Positions 46,337 to 56,835 of a DNA stretch of 64,000 bases are shown one piece after another (position 1 is the stretch's first letter; each line of letters starts with the position of its first letter). Origin of the DNA: Pyxicephalus adspersus (lineage: Eukaryota; Chordata; Amphibia; Anura; Pyxicephalidae); NCBI RefSeq assembly GCF_032062135.1, contig NC_092859.1, forward strand, positions 155,900,036-155,964,035, read 5' to 3'. The notes beneath the pieces are model-generated. The model ran no database searches and had not been told where the DNA came from. It worked only from the letters and a program-made list of their open reading frames with translations. Made by a program: the position numbers and the translations under genes.

Positions 46337-47504
46337 TGAATAACAGCAGTTTTTGCTGTATTATTCACTATGCAATTTGTCTATAAATATATTCTTTTGG
46401 GGTTTTAAACTAATATAAAGGCAGAGGTGGATAGATTGATATTAACCTAGTTATATAATTCTTTTGGATCTACTAAATGGCTGTTCTGACATTATAAATA
46501 TTCTGATGGCTACAATGACTAAACCTTGTAAATTTACATCCACTTTGCAATAAAGAGTTTTGTCAACCACAGAATAAATAGTGCACAATATACCCAATGC
46601 TCTGGAGAGTAAAGTCTCCATTTCTCATCCTGGGATGGCTGATGCTATCATTTCCATAGCAGATTTTGATCTCTCTAAATCGTGGTATAATTTACTCTGC
46701 AGATACCGGGATATTGATGGAAAACATTTGGCCGTGTTGATCCTTCCCCTTTCCCTGGGTACCTGCATTGGATCGATGCATCAAACAGAGAAAATTATTT
46801 TTTATTTTTATTTATGTTTTTATTTGTAATCAATCTCTTGGGGAGCTCAGGCTGATTTTCTTTGCTGCCATCTGAAAATCCTTGACTCTGTAATGATGAA
46901 CAGGTCAATAATTCACATAATGTAGAGCTGGCCCTTACTTCAAGGAAATATTTCTGTCAATTGCCTTTAACGGAATGAATGAAGAAATCTCTAAAACATA
47001 ATAAAAACTATACCTGATATGGTGGAATGATTGAATATAAATAATTGTATTATTATAATTGTATTGGATAATGATGACAGCACTTCCGCTCCTGATCCCT
47101 GTACCTTTGCATTGTGATAGACAGCTGGGAAAATGCAGCACTATGTTTGTGCTTGTTTGAGTAAAAGCATAAACAATAATATAAAGAAATTTAAACATTT
47201 TAGAATACTATATACATATATCACATATTTTCAACTTTTATAATATACAAAGATTTACATTTACCATCAATTTATAAGTGTATTTAGTTTCATAAAGAAT
47301 TAAGTGGCAAAACTGTCTAGTAGAATAGATATTAATTGTTATGGTCAGGGCTAGTGTTGGTGGTGGTATCTTCTGTTTGGTTTAAAGCATGACCAGAGGC
47401 TATTTTTTTCAGGTTACATTAAAGCAGAATCAAAGTTTACCTTAAGAGCCAATACACTACTTTTCCAAGCTCCCAAATGTACACACCTGAGTTTCTAGGA
47501 TTAA
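46337..47504. other. Unclassified sequence, no gene seen
   Basis: AT-rich with short frames and no repeat assigned. Confidence 0.4.
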
Positions 47505-47790
47505 AAAGTATTACTCTTGCTTGGTAGTGCTAAGGCCTCAGTTTTTAAATCCTGGCCCGGACACTGCATGTATAAAGGTATTATGTTTTCTGTGTTTGCA
47601 TGGTTTCCTCAAATTTGCTTCCTACTTTCCAAAAATATTTTAGTAGTTTGGTTGAATTTTGCAAAACAAATTGGTCTTAGACTATATTGGGGCCAATAAA
47701 CTATGGCTATAATAGGGACACTAGATTGTCAGCTCCTCTGATGGACAGTTAGAGACATGAGTATGGATTCTCCAAAGCACAGCATAACAA
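47505..47790 (+). repeat. tRNA-derived SINE, diverged copy
   Basis: A degenerate head (TGCTTGGTAGTGCTAAGG), body (GCATGGTTTCCTCAAATTTG) and tail (AGATTGTCAGCTCCTCTGAT then GGACAGTTAGAGACATGAG) follow the order of the SINE at 12796-13066. Old and decayed. Confidence 0.65.
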
Positions 47791-47805
47791 TTTGAGCCCA
47801 TTTAA

Positions 47806-48755
47806 AAACACACAAGAAACACTTTATTAGAAACATTTTGAATACAATTTGTTATTACATGGTTGGTTTCCCTTTTGCCTTCAGAACTGCCAAAATTTCT
47901 CATGATATGGATCTAGCAATGTGCCCTAGGGCTATTGGTCTATATTACTATAATAGCATCACAGATTTGTAGGCTATGCAACCATGATGTGAATGTCCAT
48001 GATGTGAACCCCATCCTAAAGATCCACTGTTGGATAGAGATTTGGTCACTGCCGAGGCCTTTGAGTACACTGATCTCATTGTCATGTTCAAGAAACCAGT
48101 TTGGTGGAAGTAGAAATCAGAAGATGGATCTACTGAGGGCATGGAGGGATGGACATGGTCAGAAAAAGTATTAAGGTAGGTAGGGGCATTCACCCGAGCT
48201 CAATTGATACTAAAGGGCCTGGTGAGCCTATATGGAGTGTGGTTGCAGGTGCCTGTTTTTAGCTGATGGGGGTGGCACCCAGTGTGGTCCCCTCTTGCTA
48301 TAGCCATTTCTTTCAAGGTTTGACTTGATGTACATTCAGAAATGATCTTTTGCACATCTCACTTGTACTGTTATCTGAATGACCATTGCCTTTCTATTAG
48401 TTGCAGCCAACTAGCCATTTGCCTCCGACCTATGGCACCAACAAGGCATGTTCACTCACAGAATTGTCACCTTCTGGATATTTCCCTCAGATCTGGTTGT
48501 TCAAAAAAATCACAGATCAGAACTTTCTAAAATACTCATACCAGCCGGCCAGGTACCAACAGCCATGCCACATTCCAAGGTACTGAAATTGTCTTTCTTT
48601 TCCACTCTGATGCCTAATTTAAATGTTAACGGGTCATCCCGACAAAATCTACATAACTAATGACAATAAATTGTTGCCATTTGATTGGCTGATTAGATAT
48701 TTGCATTAACATACAGTTTGAAAATGTAAACCTAATAAAGTGGCTGAAGAGTGTA
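47806..48755 (+). mobile_element. DNA element with CACTTTATTAG termini
   Basis: The left end has CACTTTATTAG (47820-47830) followed by ACATTTT. The right end has AAAATGTAAACCTAATAAAGTG, ending in GTGTA at 48755, an imperfect inverted terminal repeat. CACTTTATTAGGTACACC-type ends are known from vertebrate non-autonomous DNA elements. At about 950 bp it is long for a MITE. Short frames inside (for example 47935-48174 on both strands) show no domain I can name. Confidence 0.6.
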
Positions 48756-49344
48756 CATGATAATACAATCACTGCTTCTGTATTAGTAAAGTCAGAAACC
48801 TAGGTAAGTAAATCTCATTGACAGAGTCGAGAAATGGCTTTAGCATTGTTAAGATAACTGTAACAAGCACAATTCATTAAGATACTAAGTACCAGTAAGT
48901 AAATAAATATAGAATGTATAAGCTGGATTTTAGTACCTATTGGTCTTCCTAAATAAAAGGGTTAACCAATGCCCTTGGTCTGCATTGATTAGATTGGTAT
49001 CTTCACTATCTTGGGGTGAATATCTGAATAATATTAAGGCTCTTGGAGAGGCTACAAATTAGAGTCACAGTGCAGGTGAATCCCAGAAGACCCATTGTTC
49101 TTTGAGATGGGCAAACTGCTCTTGGATGTCCTTCAGTGATCCGAATCAGATACTTAGAGATTCATAAACCTGGCATTGTACAAGCTGCAAAACAGTCTAC
49201 TAAGCATTATACCTTTCAGGCATAACTCACATTTTATCTCGCAAAGAGACTGTAAGCCGTGCCTAATAAATCCATTGGTGCGCTAGAAAATTATTTCCTT
49301 CCCAAGGGAATGAAGGAGCAACACAAGTCCAGTCTGGACACTTT
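48756..49344. other. Unclassified sequence, no gene seen
   Basis: No feature supported. Confidence 0.4.
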
Positions 49345-49620
49345 GCTTAAAGTGGAGCTAAACCCGGAGGATACTCACCTGTCCCCATTCCATCTGAAGA
49401 ATCACCTTCTTCTTTTCCTTATTCTGACGTTTGGTTGTAATGATTGGCTGAGTCGGGATGACTCAATTCTTTCAGTCCTGGAACCTGCAGGGGAAGCCGG
49501 AATATGTCTGGTATACTGGCAACCAATTTTGACAGCTGGGATGGCAATCAGATAGGTAAGAATACTTTTTGCAGAGGGGGCATGGCCTGTTATTTTCTGC
49601 AAGAAAGCCCTGTACTGTTA
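49345..49620 (+). repeat. GATTGGCTGA-type interspersed repeat
   Basis: AAAGTGGAGCTAAACCCGGA, TACTCACCTGTCCCCATTCC, GATTGGCTGAGTCGGGATGA and GCAATCAGATAGGTAAGAAT occur in the same order as in the arm copies. Confidence 0.7.
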
Positions 49621-49824
49621 AAAAAAATAGTAGAAAGTACTGTTGTGTAATTTGTGGTTATAGATTTTATTATTCTACGTAAAGAAAATTGGTAATTTTT
49701 TATAGCATTAATTGCCTAAAAAGTCCCCAATATTTCCCAGAATTTATGAGAAGTGAATTTACTTCTAGCTATATGGGATGTTGGCTGGTATTAAGTCATT
49801 AATTCATTCAAATACTAAGTTAAA

Positions 49825-49965
49825 GTATACTGGCCACTTTGACAGCTGTGACGGCAATCAGACAGGTAAGAATACTTATCATAGGGGCTTCTAAGGGACA
49901 TGATCTGTTATTTTCTGCAAGAAAGCCTTGCCTGATGCCATGTTTTCAAAGTGTAACTTAGGTTC
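49825..49965 (+). repeat. GATTGGCTGA-type repeat, 3' part only
   Basis: TTTGACAGCTGTGACGGCAA, CAGACAGGTAAGAATACTT and TGTTATTTTCTGCAAGAAAG duplicate the 3' end of 49345-49620. Confidence 0.65.
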
Positions 49966-50784
49966 CAATTTAAAGGCCAACTCCATCATACAGGAGAGCA
50001 GAACATGTAAAGTGTTTTTATAGTAAATCTTCCAATGTGGGCATTTTCATCATTTGTTTTAGTGGCAATTAGCTAAGAAATTCCCTTACTGGGGAGAGAT
50101 TCTTTCTTCTGCATCTAAAGGAAGGAAGTGAAACATACTCCTTATGAGACAGGCAGAAAAAAAAAACTGGCATATGGTCATTTGAGACTTACGATTCCCA
50201 GCAGAGTTGTACCACAGCCTCATCTTTGTTTCCAAGCTGTAGGGAACCATTGTTTGCATGCATTTGCAAGTGGCTGTATTGCAGTTTCTGAGGGGTTGTT
50301 TCTTAGTTCTTGGAAGTGACACTTCTAGCTGTGTGGTTGATTCCTATCATAAATGTAAGAGAAAACTGTGCAAATGCATTGAATTGTTTTCTGCTCCTTG
50401 GTGTATAGCAGCAGTTGGCTTTGTGCCCAGGAGTGGCTAACCTTGGGGTTTACCGCTGCAGATGCAAAAGGGGCCATAGTGTTTAATTTTTGTGTGTTTA
50501 CCCTAAAACTTTAATTGAAAACTTTTATCTATTTGTGAACCTTAGGTCTACATTAAAAGCTTTCTTTATAGAAGCTTTCCTATTTTTTTAAAAGAATTCC
50601 AACAGCATGTCCTGAAGAGGCAAACACACCACCTTTTCTTTCTGGAATTTTAGAATTCTGCAAAATCAGTTCACCTATAGCTGACTTCATCACTGTTGTT
50701 TAGCAATACCGTTTATATACTACATTCAAGTGCAACAAAGGAAATGATGAGGCTCTGTTATATTATGCCAAACATGTTACAAGC
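49966..50784. other. Unclassified sequence, no gene seen
   Basis: Overlapping antisense frames at 50086-50440 only. No feature supported. Confidence 0.4.
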
Positions 50785-51000
50785 TTAAAGTGGAACTTTC
50801 AGTAAAAAAAAAAAATCAACACTTACTTTTAAAGGGGGAAAGCCATCACTACTTCTGCAATCCTAGTTTAGTCGGTCCTACGCTGTCTCGTACTTATATC
50901 CAGCATGGAATGGACACAGGACACTGCCATGTTCCTCATCTTCTTATATCACCCGATCTCAGGCACAAGATTGGGGGACTTACATCATGTAATGCTAATA
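50785..51000 (+). repeat. Interspersed repeat beginning CTTAAAGTGGAACTTTC
   Basis: A CTTAAAGTGGAACTTTCAGT opening with an A-rich run and then ACTTACTTTTAAAGG resembles the GGAAC(T)TAAA openings of several repeats here. Boundaries uncertain. Confidence 0.4.
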
Positions 51001-51699
51001 ATAAATGTAAAATAAAAAGTGTGAGATTTAGTGTGAAGGTAGTGTAGTGTTAAGGTAATTTGTTCTTTCTCACAAAGATCACAGAACTTTAATGAAGCCT
51101 TCGTCTGTGTTTGTCTACAGAATAGCAGTGCCATCTGTGTTTAAGGTCTATCACTGCTAAATGTCTTCTTCCTGGACTGGAAATGCTGTCTCAGAGATGA
51201 CAAAACCAATTTAAGTTCTAATGTTCACACATATCTGATAGGGATCAATCCTCTGCAGCATTTTGTAACTTGAGATGAGTCAAATCTTGTGGGTTTGGGA
51301 TTTGCAGTCCCAGGAAATACAGGTTCACCCAAAACATTCATCAAGAATATTAGGGTCAAAAGTGCCAAAAAAAGGGCTTTTGAATATGCCAGCACCTTGA
51401 CTATGAGCAAACTCAGCTTATTGGAGTGATCATAAAATACAAATCTGCCTGTCCAGCATCTAACAAACATACAGGTCCCTGAATAAGCTTAGACAACCAG
51501 TTTTGGCCTAGGGTTCTGCTCTCCTCATGAACAAAGCATATCACACAGATCCTCACCACACAGTAGTTGCCTTCTCCTGACAATGGTCCCAGTATGGGGC
51601 AGTTTAGAGAAGTTTGAAGCAGAAAGTTCCACTTTTACAAAGTTTCGATCGGGACGGCCATTATTCCAGGAAGGGATATGCATTGTCGATTTTGTAATA

Positions 51700-51905
51700 G
51701 ACATTCTTACCTGTCTGATCACTGCATGGAACTACCAAAAACATTGAGCTGGGAACTTCACCAGCACTGGAGTTACATTATCCTGGCTCAGCCAATCAAG
51801 ATAGTGGAAGATCGGAAGAAGGAAGAGAAGAAAAGAGAAGATAGCGGTGCCAAGTGATGGAATGGGAACAGGTGAGTATAGTTGGTTTTAGTTCCTCCTT
51901 AAACA
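51700..51905 (-). repeat. GATTGGCTGA-type repeat, right-arm copy
   Basis: Mirror of 44743-44960; contains CAGCCAATCAAGATAGTGG and ATGGAATGGGAACAGGTGAG. Confidence 0.7.
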
Positions 51906-52065
51906 AATCCTTTTTTAATATTAATACTCTTCCAGCTGGCTTTATTAGCCCAACAGTGAGCCCAACTACATACAGTACCTTCCAGGTTCAGACAACAGAG
52001 TTTTCCCAGCCTACTGCCAGAGGAGCCATGGGGCCAAATTCAAAAAAGTTCTCTGAGACTTGAAA

Positions 52066-52205
52066 AGATAGACTATTAGGAGAACCTGGGTGATCCAGCA
52101 AACTTGAAATGGATTTGGTCCAGGATTTAAACATTTGCCAACTAAAAGCAAATGATTTTTAGGAAACCCATTCCAGGTTTGCTGGATTACCCAGGTTCTT
52201 TAATG
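52066..52205. repeat. Palindromic MITE-like element, fragment in right arm
   Basis: AGAACCTGGGTGATCCAGCA and TGCTGGATTACCCAGGTTCT form the two arms of the palindrome around AAACATTTGCCAACTAAAAG. Outer ends are degraded. Its counterpart in the left arm lies mostly in the N gap. Confidence 0.75.
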
Positions 52206-52210
52206 ATAGT

Positions 52211-52420
52211 CTATCTGTCGTGGCAGTAAAGACTGAAGGGGAAACCTGCAGCCCCCTGGGATACATACATCATGTATGCAAGTGGGCTGTGGGTTCCCAA
52301 AGAGAGAGAGATCAGGCTTCTGCAAAAGGGGCTTTACCCAAATATTTAAAAAAAAGAGCTGATCCCACGCATGTGCAGAAGAAGGAATGAGATGGAGGAT
52401 GGGATGTGCAAGACTTATTG
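52211..52420 (+). repeat. GTGGCAG...AACC repeat family, right-arm copy
   Basis: GTGGCAGTAAAGACTGAAGG, GGAAACCTGCAGCCCCCTGG and AAAAGGGGCTTTACCC match 63825-63935 and 42517-42626. The left-arm counterpart lies in the gap. Confidence 0.65.
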
Positions 52421-53728
52421 GACAAACAGACTAAGGGTTGAACAGATTTCTTGGTTGAACAGGTATCTATTTTTTCATGGCAATTCTGTTTGAAAACATT
52501 TCTGTTTTGTATTTTTCTACTGTGCTCCCCAAAGCTGTAAAGTGCTGAAATGGTGTCCCGGGGTCCTTACTGTTAGCAATTGTAACCCAGGGGGAAGGAA
52601 GATATGTGCCCAACATAAATACCATGGCCACCTATTGTGAAAGGTGAGTGACACAGAATGCAGTACATGTCTCCTCTGAGTTTTATATTCAAAAACTTTC
52701 AACCAAATGCAGCCTAATGCAGTGTAAAAAAAAGCAAGTAACATTATTTTGTGTCAACTTTTCTATACAATATCTACTCGCTCGTCACTCTTACAATATA
52801 CTGACACTTTTTACCAGACAAAAGCACAAACTTCAAATTTTGCATTCACATTCCATTTAACCTTCAGTGCAGACACTTATATTCTGCAGAACATTTTAAA
52901 CAGAAAGCAAAAGGCAATGAGTGCTTATCTCTATAAAAAAAAAAAAGAATGAGGAGAGAGTGAACCTATCTTGTGCAATAAATTGGTTGGTTATTGTAAA
53001 TCAATAAACGTTTTATTCATATGGACAAGCCTTGATCTCAACCAGCCAATCTTGTGATAGGAAAGGCCAATTTCCGGGGTTCTGCTAGGTGGTAACACTC
53101 TTCCATAATAGATGAACGGGGACCAGAGACAAATACGATTACATCTCCCGGAGACCATACTCCGTAGCAGAGATCTGCAAAAGCAAATGGCTATGGACTT
53201 TGCTGTCCTACCCCAGGCCTACTGGTTGAGTTATATGTCTGTGCATGTCCTGCTTCATGTGGGAGAAACTTTTGTAATGTTTTACAATAAACTAGCAGTT
53301 ATAGTGCACTAAACAGATGCTCTCCTTGTTCATTCTTCTGTTTTTACATGCATCAACCAATACTGGTGCTTTTTTTGAGAGATACAAGATATCAGTATTG
53401 TTGATTTCATTGAGTTTGCTCTTTGCTGCAGTGACTCTTTTATGAGATTACTTGTTCAGAATGGAGAGCTGATTGTTATGGGTCCTTTTTAGATTACTAG
53501 CGATCTAGCGATACCTTGAGCAATGAGTAACCACAGTAATACAGCTTCTTATGAGAGAGTAATGCATGTTCAGCCATTAGCACCCAGCATTGATGTAAGT
53601 GTATTAATGATTATATATGAATGAGGTAAAAATTCATGAATGTTAAAAAAAAGATTCTTTGTCTATATGTAACCATGAAGTGTTAATGTATATTGACTAA
53701 TAATATATTTAAAATTAATCATCACTCA

Positions 53729-54047
53729 TAGGCTGCGTACATACGTCCAATGGTTCTCATCCGATAATCAGCTCAGTGCAGATATCGGACAAGAATCTGG
53801 CGTGTTTGCAGCTCATGTCTTCCATCGTTCGAGCGATCGACCTGGTGGATCCATGGACGATGGACAACGAACGATCCTAATGAAAGCCAAGGGGGAGGAT
53901 GCAGCGGGGTGCCACTCCATCGTTCTCCCCCTCCCCTCTCCATACAGCAGAATGGTGCTATATGTACAGTACTCGTTCATGCATCGTGCAGTCCTTAGTC
54001 TTTGATCCTTTCCAACGACAACTATTGCATGTGTGTATGTAGCTTTA
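53729..54047 (+). mobile_element. TA-flanked MITE with GCTGCGTACAYACGTCCAAT ends
   Basis: The left end TAGGCTGCGTACATACGTCC is mirrored by the right end GCATGTGTGTATGTAGCTTTA (diverged inverted repeat), both bounded by TA. The interior is CpG-rich with CGTTCGAGCGATCG and AACGAACGATCC, typical of an abundant frog non-autonomous family. It is non-coding; the 67-codon frame inside is incidental. The right arm of the inverted duplication ends 43 bp into it. Confidence 0.75.
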
Positions 54048-54058
54048 GATCTCCTTAT

Positions 54059-54110
54059 CCTGGGGAAGCGGACATAGCATCCACGAAACGTGTCAAAATT
54101 ATTGGACTAC
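54059..54110 (+). repeat. CTGGGGAAGCGG...GAAACG motif, instance 5
   Basis: CTGGGGAAGCGGACATAGC then CCACGAAACGTGTCAAAATT. It fits the CTGANGAAGC...GAAACGYG pattern with one change in the first half. ACGAAACGT flanks could pair locally. Confidence 0.45.
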
Positions 54111-54328
54111 CTCATTTGAAGAGGCTTCCGCTGGGAGATCTCTCTGAGCATTATACTCGCGACAAGTTAGAGTGTTTTTTTACACTTTGTATATGTATCA
54201 CATGTTTTAATGGTTAATTTATTAATAAAAGAAATTGTGATTTTATACTATATGTGGATTTGATTATGCAAACCTTAAAAGTCCCGATATGTTGGTTCAT
54301 GCTAACCGTGCTATCCTTTGTATCTGTT

Positions 54329-54569
54329 TGAGCAATGAGAAGTTTGTGACTTTCAGATCAAATTAATGGACACCAATGATCTTGTTGGCTTTCTGTAAGG
54401 GTGACATTCTTTCCAATGGTTAACAATGTAATAGGCATTCTTCTTACTGACCACCACACTAACATACTGAGAGCTGTGGATATAATAATTATAGAAGGCG
54501 ATCCCTGAAGATCTAAAATGTATTTTGAGCTATCCCCCATGTTAAAAGGGTGGAACAACACTGACTTAG
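54329..54569 (+). mobile_element. hAT-like MITE, 5'-truncated
   Basis: GAGCAATGAGAAGTTTG, CACCAATGATCTTGTTGGCT, GACCACCACACTAACATACT and a final AAAGGGTGGAACAACACTG match the family in the plus orientation. The left terminus is missing. Confidence 0.75.
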
Positions 54570-54860
54570 GAGGACATAAGCTTAGTTTTAAAGGAGAGAC
54601 AGTCCATCCAATCCTGGGACAGTTTGTAAGTATGAGATAATGTGTTTGCATGCATTAGGGATTCGAGAAAACTGCTAGCTTTAAAAATTCCTTCCTTATT
54701 TTTCATTTGAAAATCACACAAAAAATTTAAAACGAAGTTCTCCATATGAAGATGATTGACATGAGGTTTGCAAACAGTCCATAAATTCATGGACAATTTG
54801 TGAACAATATCAATAACATTTGGGCTGACTGTGATGTTCAAATGGTGTTAAAAAGCCACC
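54570..54860. promoter_or_regulatory. Candidate conserved non-coding block
   Basis: Repeat-free sequence with ATGATTGACATGAGG (a PBX/HOX-type TGATTGAC) near 54752 and TGTTTGCATGCATTAG near 54640. Texture and motif density only; weak evidence. Confidence 0.2.
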
Positions 54861-55049
54861 CCACTTTCCTGGAGATGTACACTATATTGATCCAATAAAA
54901 GTCTTCACACCTTGCACCCGCTTTAGCCTCCTTTGACCCAGTGGAGCGGATGACACAATGGCCTGTGCTGGTTGCTTGGTCAATGGGAGGAAGGGAAGAA
55001 GTTATACGCTAGGTGTTCAGAGAAGTAATTTGAAGTTGTGCTTTGTTAT

Positions 55050-55330
55050 ATTAATATTATTATAAATTTTATAATAATAAACAGGATTTTTATAGGACCA
55101 ACATATTATGGAGCACAGCAAATTAAACAGGGGCTGTAAATGACCAGACAGACAATTAACAAATTCAAACAATGACACAGGAGGAGGGGAGGACCCTGCC
55201 CTAAAGAGCTTACAATCTAGGAGGTGGGGGAAGTATCACACAATAAGAGGGGGGATATAGAATGGTGGGGAGTAGTGAGGGTTTTAAGAGAGTGTTATAT
55301 GTAGTAGAAGATCAGTATGAAGTGTAGTAG
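55050..55330 (+). repeat. Interspersed repeat (AACAGGATTTTTATAG family)
   Basis: TAATAATAAACAGGATTTTTATAG, CCTGCCCTAAAGAGCTTACA and GGTTTTAAGAGAGTGTTATA are landmarks shared with 56381-56835. The 3' end carries a local duplication of GTAGTAGAAGATCAGTATGA. Confidence 0.7.
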
Positions 55331-55389
55331 AAGATCAGTATGACTTAAAAATGTTATCTTTATTACTCCGCTATGGTCGAGGATTCACT

Positions 55390-55632
55390 GGGCCTGATTT
55401 ATTAAAGCTCTACAAGGCTGGAGAGAATACTTTCATAAATACTTTCAATTTTTTCACCAGTGAAGCTGGGTGATCCAGCAAACCTGAAATGGATTTCTTC
55501 AATGTCATTTGCTATTTGCTAGCAAATGCTTTGAATCCTGAACCAGATCCATCCCAGGTTTGTTGGATAACCCAGCTTCACTGGTGAAAGTGTATTCTCT
55601 CCAGCCTTGGAGAGCTTTAATAAATTAGGGCC
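55390..55632. repeat. Palindromic MITE-like element, longest copy
   Basis: GGCCTGATTTATTAAAGCTC at the left and GAGCTTTAATAAATTAGGGC at the right are inverted. Inside, TGAAGCTGGGTGATCC pairs with GGATAACCCAGCTTCA, TTTGCTAGCAAA marks the centre, and a duplicated ATACTTTCA occurs at about 55427-55445. Confidence 0.85.
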
Positions 55633-56380
55633 ACTGTGTAAGTTGGGGAGGGTATGCCGCCTGCACCCCTGCATGTTCTGCTTCACGAGCTGCACCTGTG
55701 CTAGGCTTGGCTTTATTTGCTAAATTCTCTACCATTTATTTTCTAAGACACACATTACATATAAACTGGGATTAACCCACACATATTAAACTCAAACATA
55801 TTATATAACAGGTACTTTGAATTTTTTAAAGCAAAATTGTGTTCATTAAAGGTAGGTACCCTTAACAAAAGTATGGCATGTTGTTTGATTTTTATTAAAA
55901 GGAATCATATAAAAAAGCAACCAGTGAAAGCAGGCAATGGAATGGAAGTGGTCAACTTCTTAATGACAGCAGGTCAAGTCCCAGCAAGCCAGGTAGGGCA
56001 GTTGGGGTAAATTGCTTTTAAGAGCAAAATGCACTGTTATCAGCATACTCCAAATTTGTATGTTGTGTAAAAAAAAAAAAAAAAGAATTAATAAAAAAAG
56101 CTTTTTCTTGACACCTTGGTTGGATAAAATGGCAATCAGTGTTTAAACCTTACACAGGATAAGCAATATTTATACTGCCCTGCACACTTTAGACTTCTGT
56201 TGCGGGAAATCAAGCAGCTGTTCCCACTGGGTGGTTCATTGATAAATGAAGTCGGAGGACCTCTGTGCCCATGGCAGATTTTCTTCCAAGATGATCATGA
56301 TAACTTTTCATATGTGACAAAAATCTAGTGTGGATATGTAGCTTTGGAGGCTCCTGGGACTATTATGGATGCAAAACATT
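55633..56380. other. Unclassified sequence, no gene seen
   Basis: Poly-A run near 56070. No feature supported. Confidence 0.4.
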
Positions 56381-56835
56381 ATTATTAATAAACAATATTT
56401 ATATAGTGCCAACAAATTACACAGCACTGTACAATAAATAGGGGTTGCAAATGTGCGACAGGTACAAATGGTCACATACAAGGCGAGAACGCTGCCCAGA
56501 AGAGCTTACAATCTAAAAAGAGGGGGAAGTAGTATACAATAGGAAGGGGGACATGAAATGGTGGTTGAGTAGTAAGGGTTTAGGAGTCAAAAAAAGAAGG
56601 GTAAGTTTGAAAAGATGGGTTTTGAGGACTTTTTTTAAATGAGCAGAAAGCTGGATCAAGAGATTCAGAAAAGTCTTAGAGTTGTGCATGTGACGAGGTT
56701 ATGAGTGAGGAAGCCATAAGAAGATCCAGAAGTGAAAGGAGTGGCTAGGGGAGTATTTTTTTTCAGGTCAGAAAGCTAGATGGGACAAGGGTTGAGGAAG
56801 GATTTAAGGGCAAACCACATGAGAAATAATGCAAC
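56381..56835 (+). repeat. Interspersed repeat, longer copy of 55050 family
   Basis: AATATTTATATAGTGCCAAC, ACAGCACTGTACAATAAATA, AAGAGCTTACAATCTAAAAA and GATGGGTTTTGAGGAC follow in order, then an A/G-rich 3' extension also represented at 10430-10570. Confidence 0.7.

Larger units (their letters stand above)
51049..53771 (-). repeat. Large inverted duplication, right arm
   Basis: Reverse complement of 42628-45621. The inner end is TTAAGGTAATTTGTTC and the outer end GGTTCTCATCCGATAATCA. This arm is gap-free and includes the sequence missing from the left arm. It lacks the left-specific 276 bp, having instead CTAGCGAT twice in tandem at 53497-53512. Where compared by eye the arms differ at only a few positions per hundred. 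The spacer between the arms is about 5.4 kb. Confidence 0.95.
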
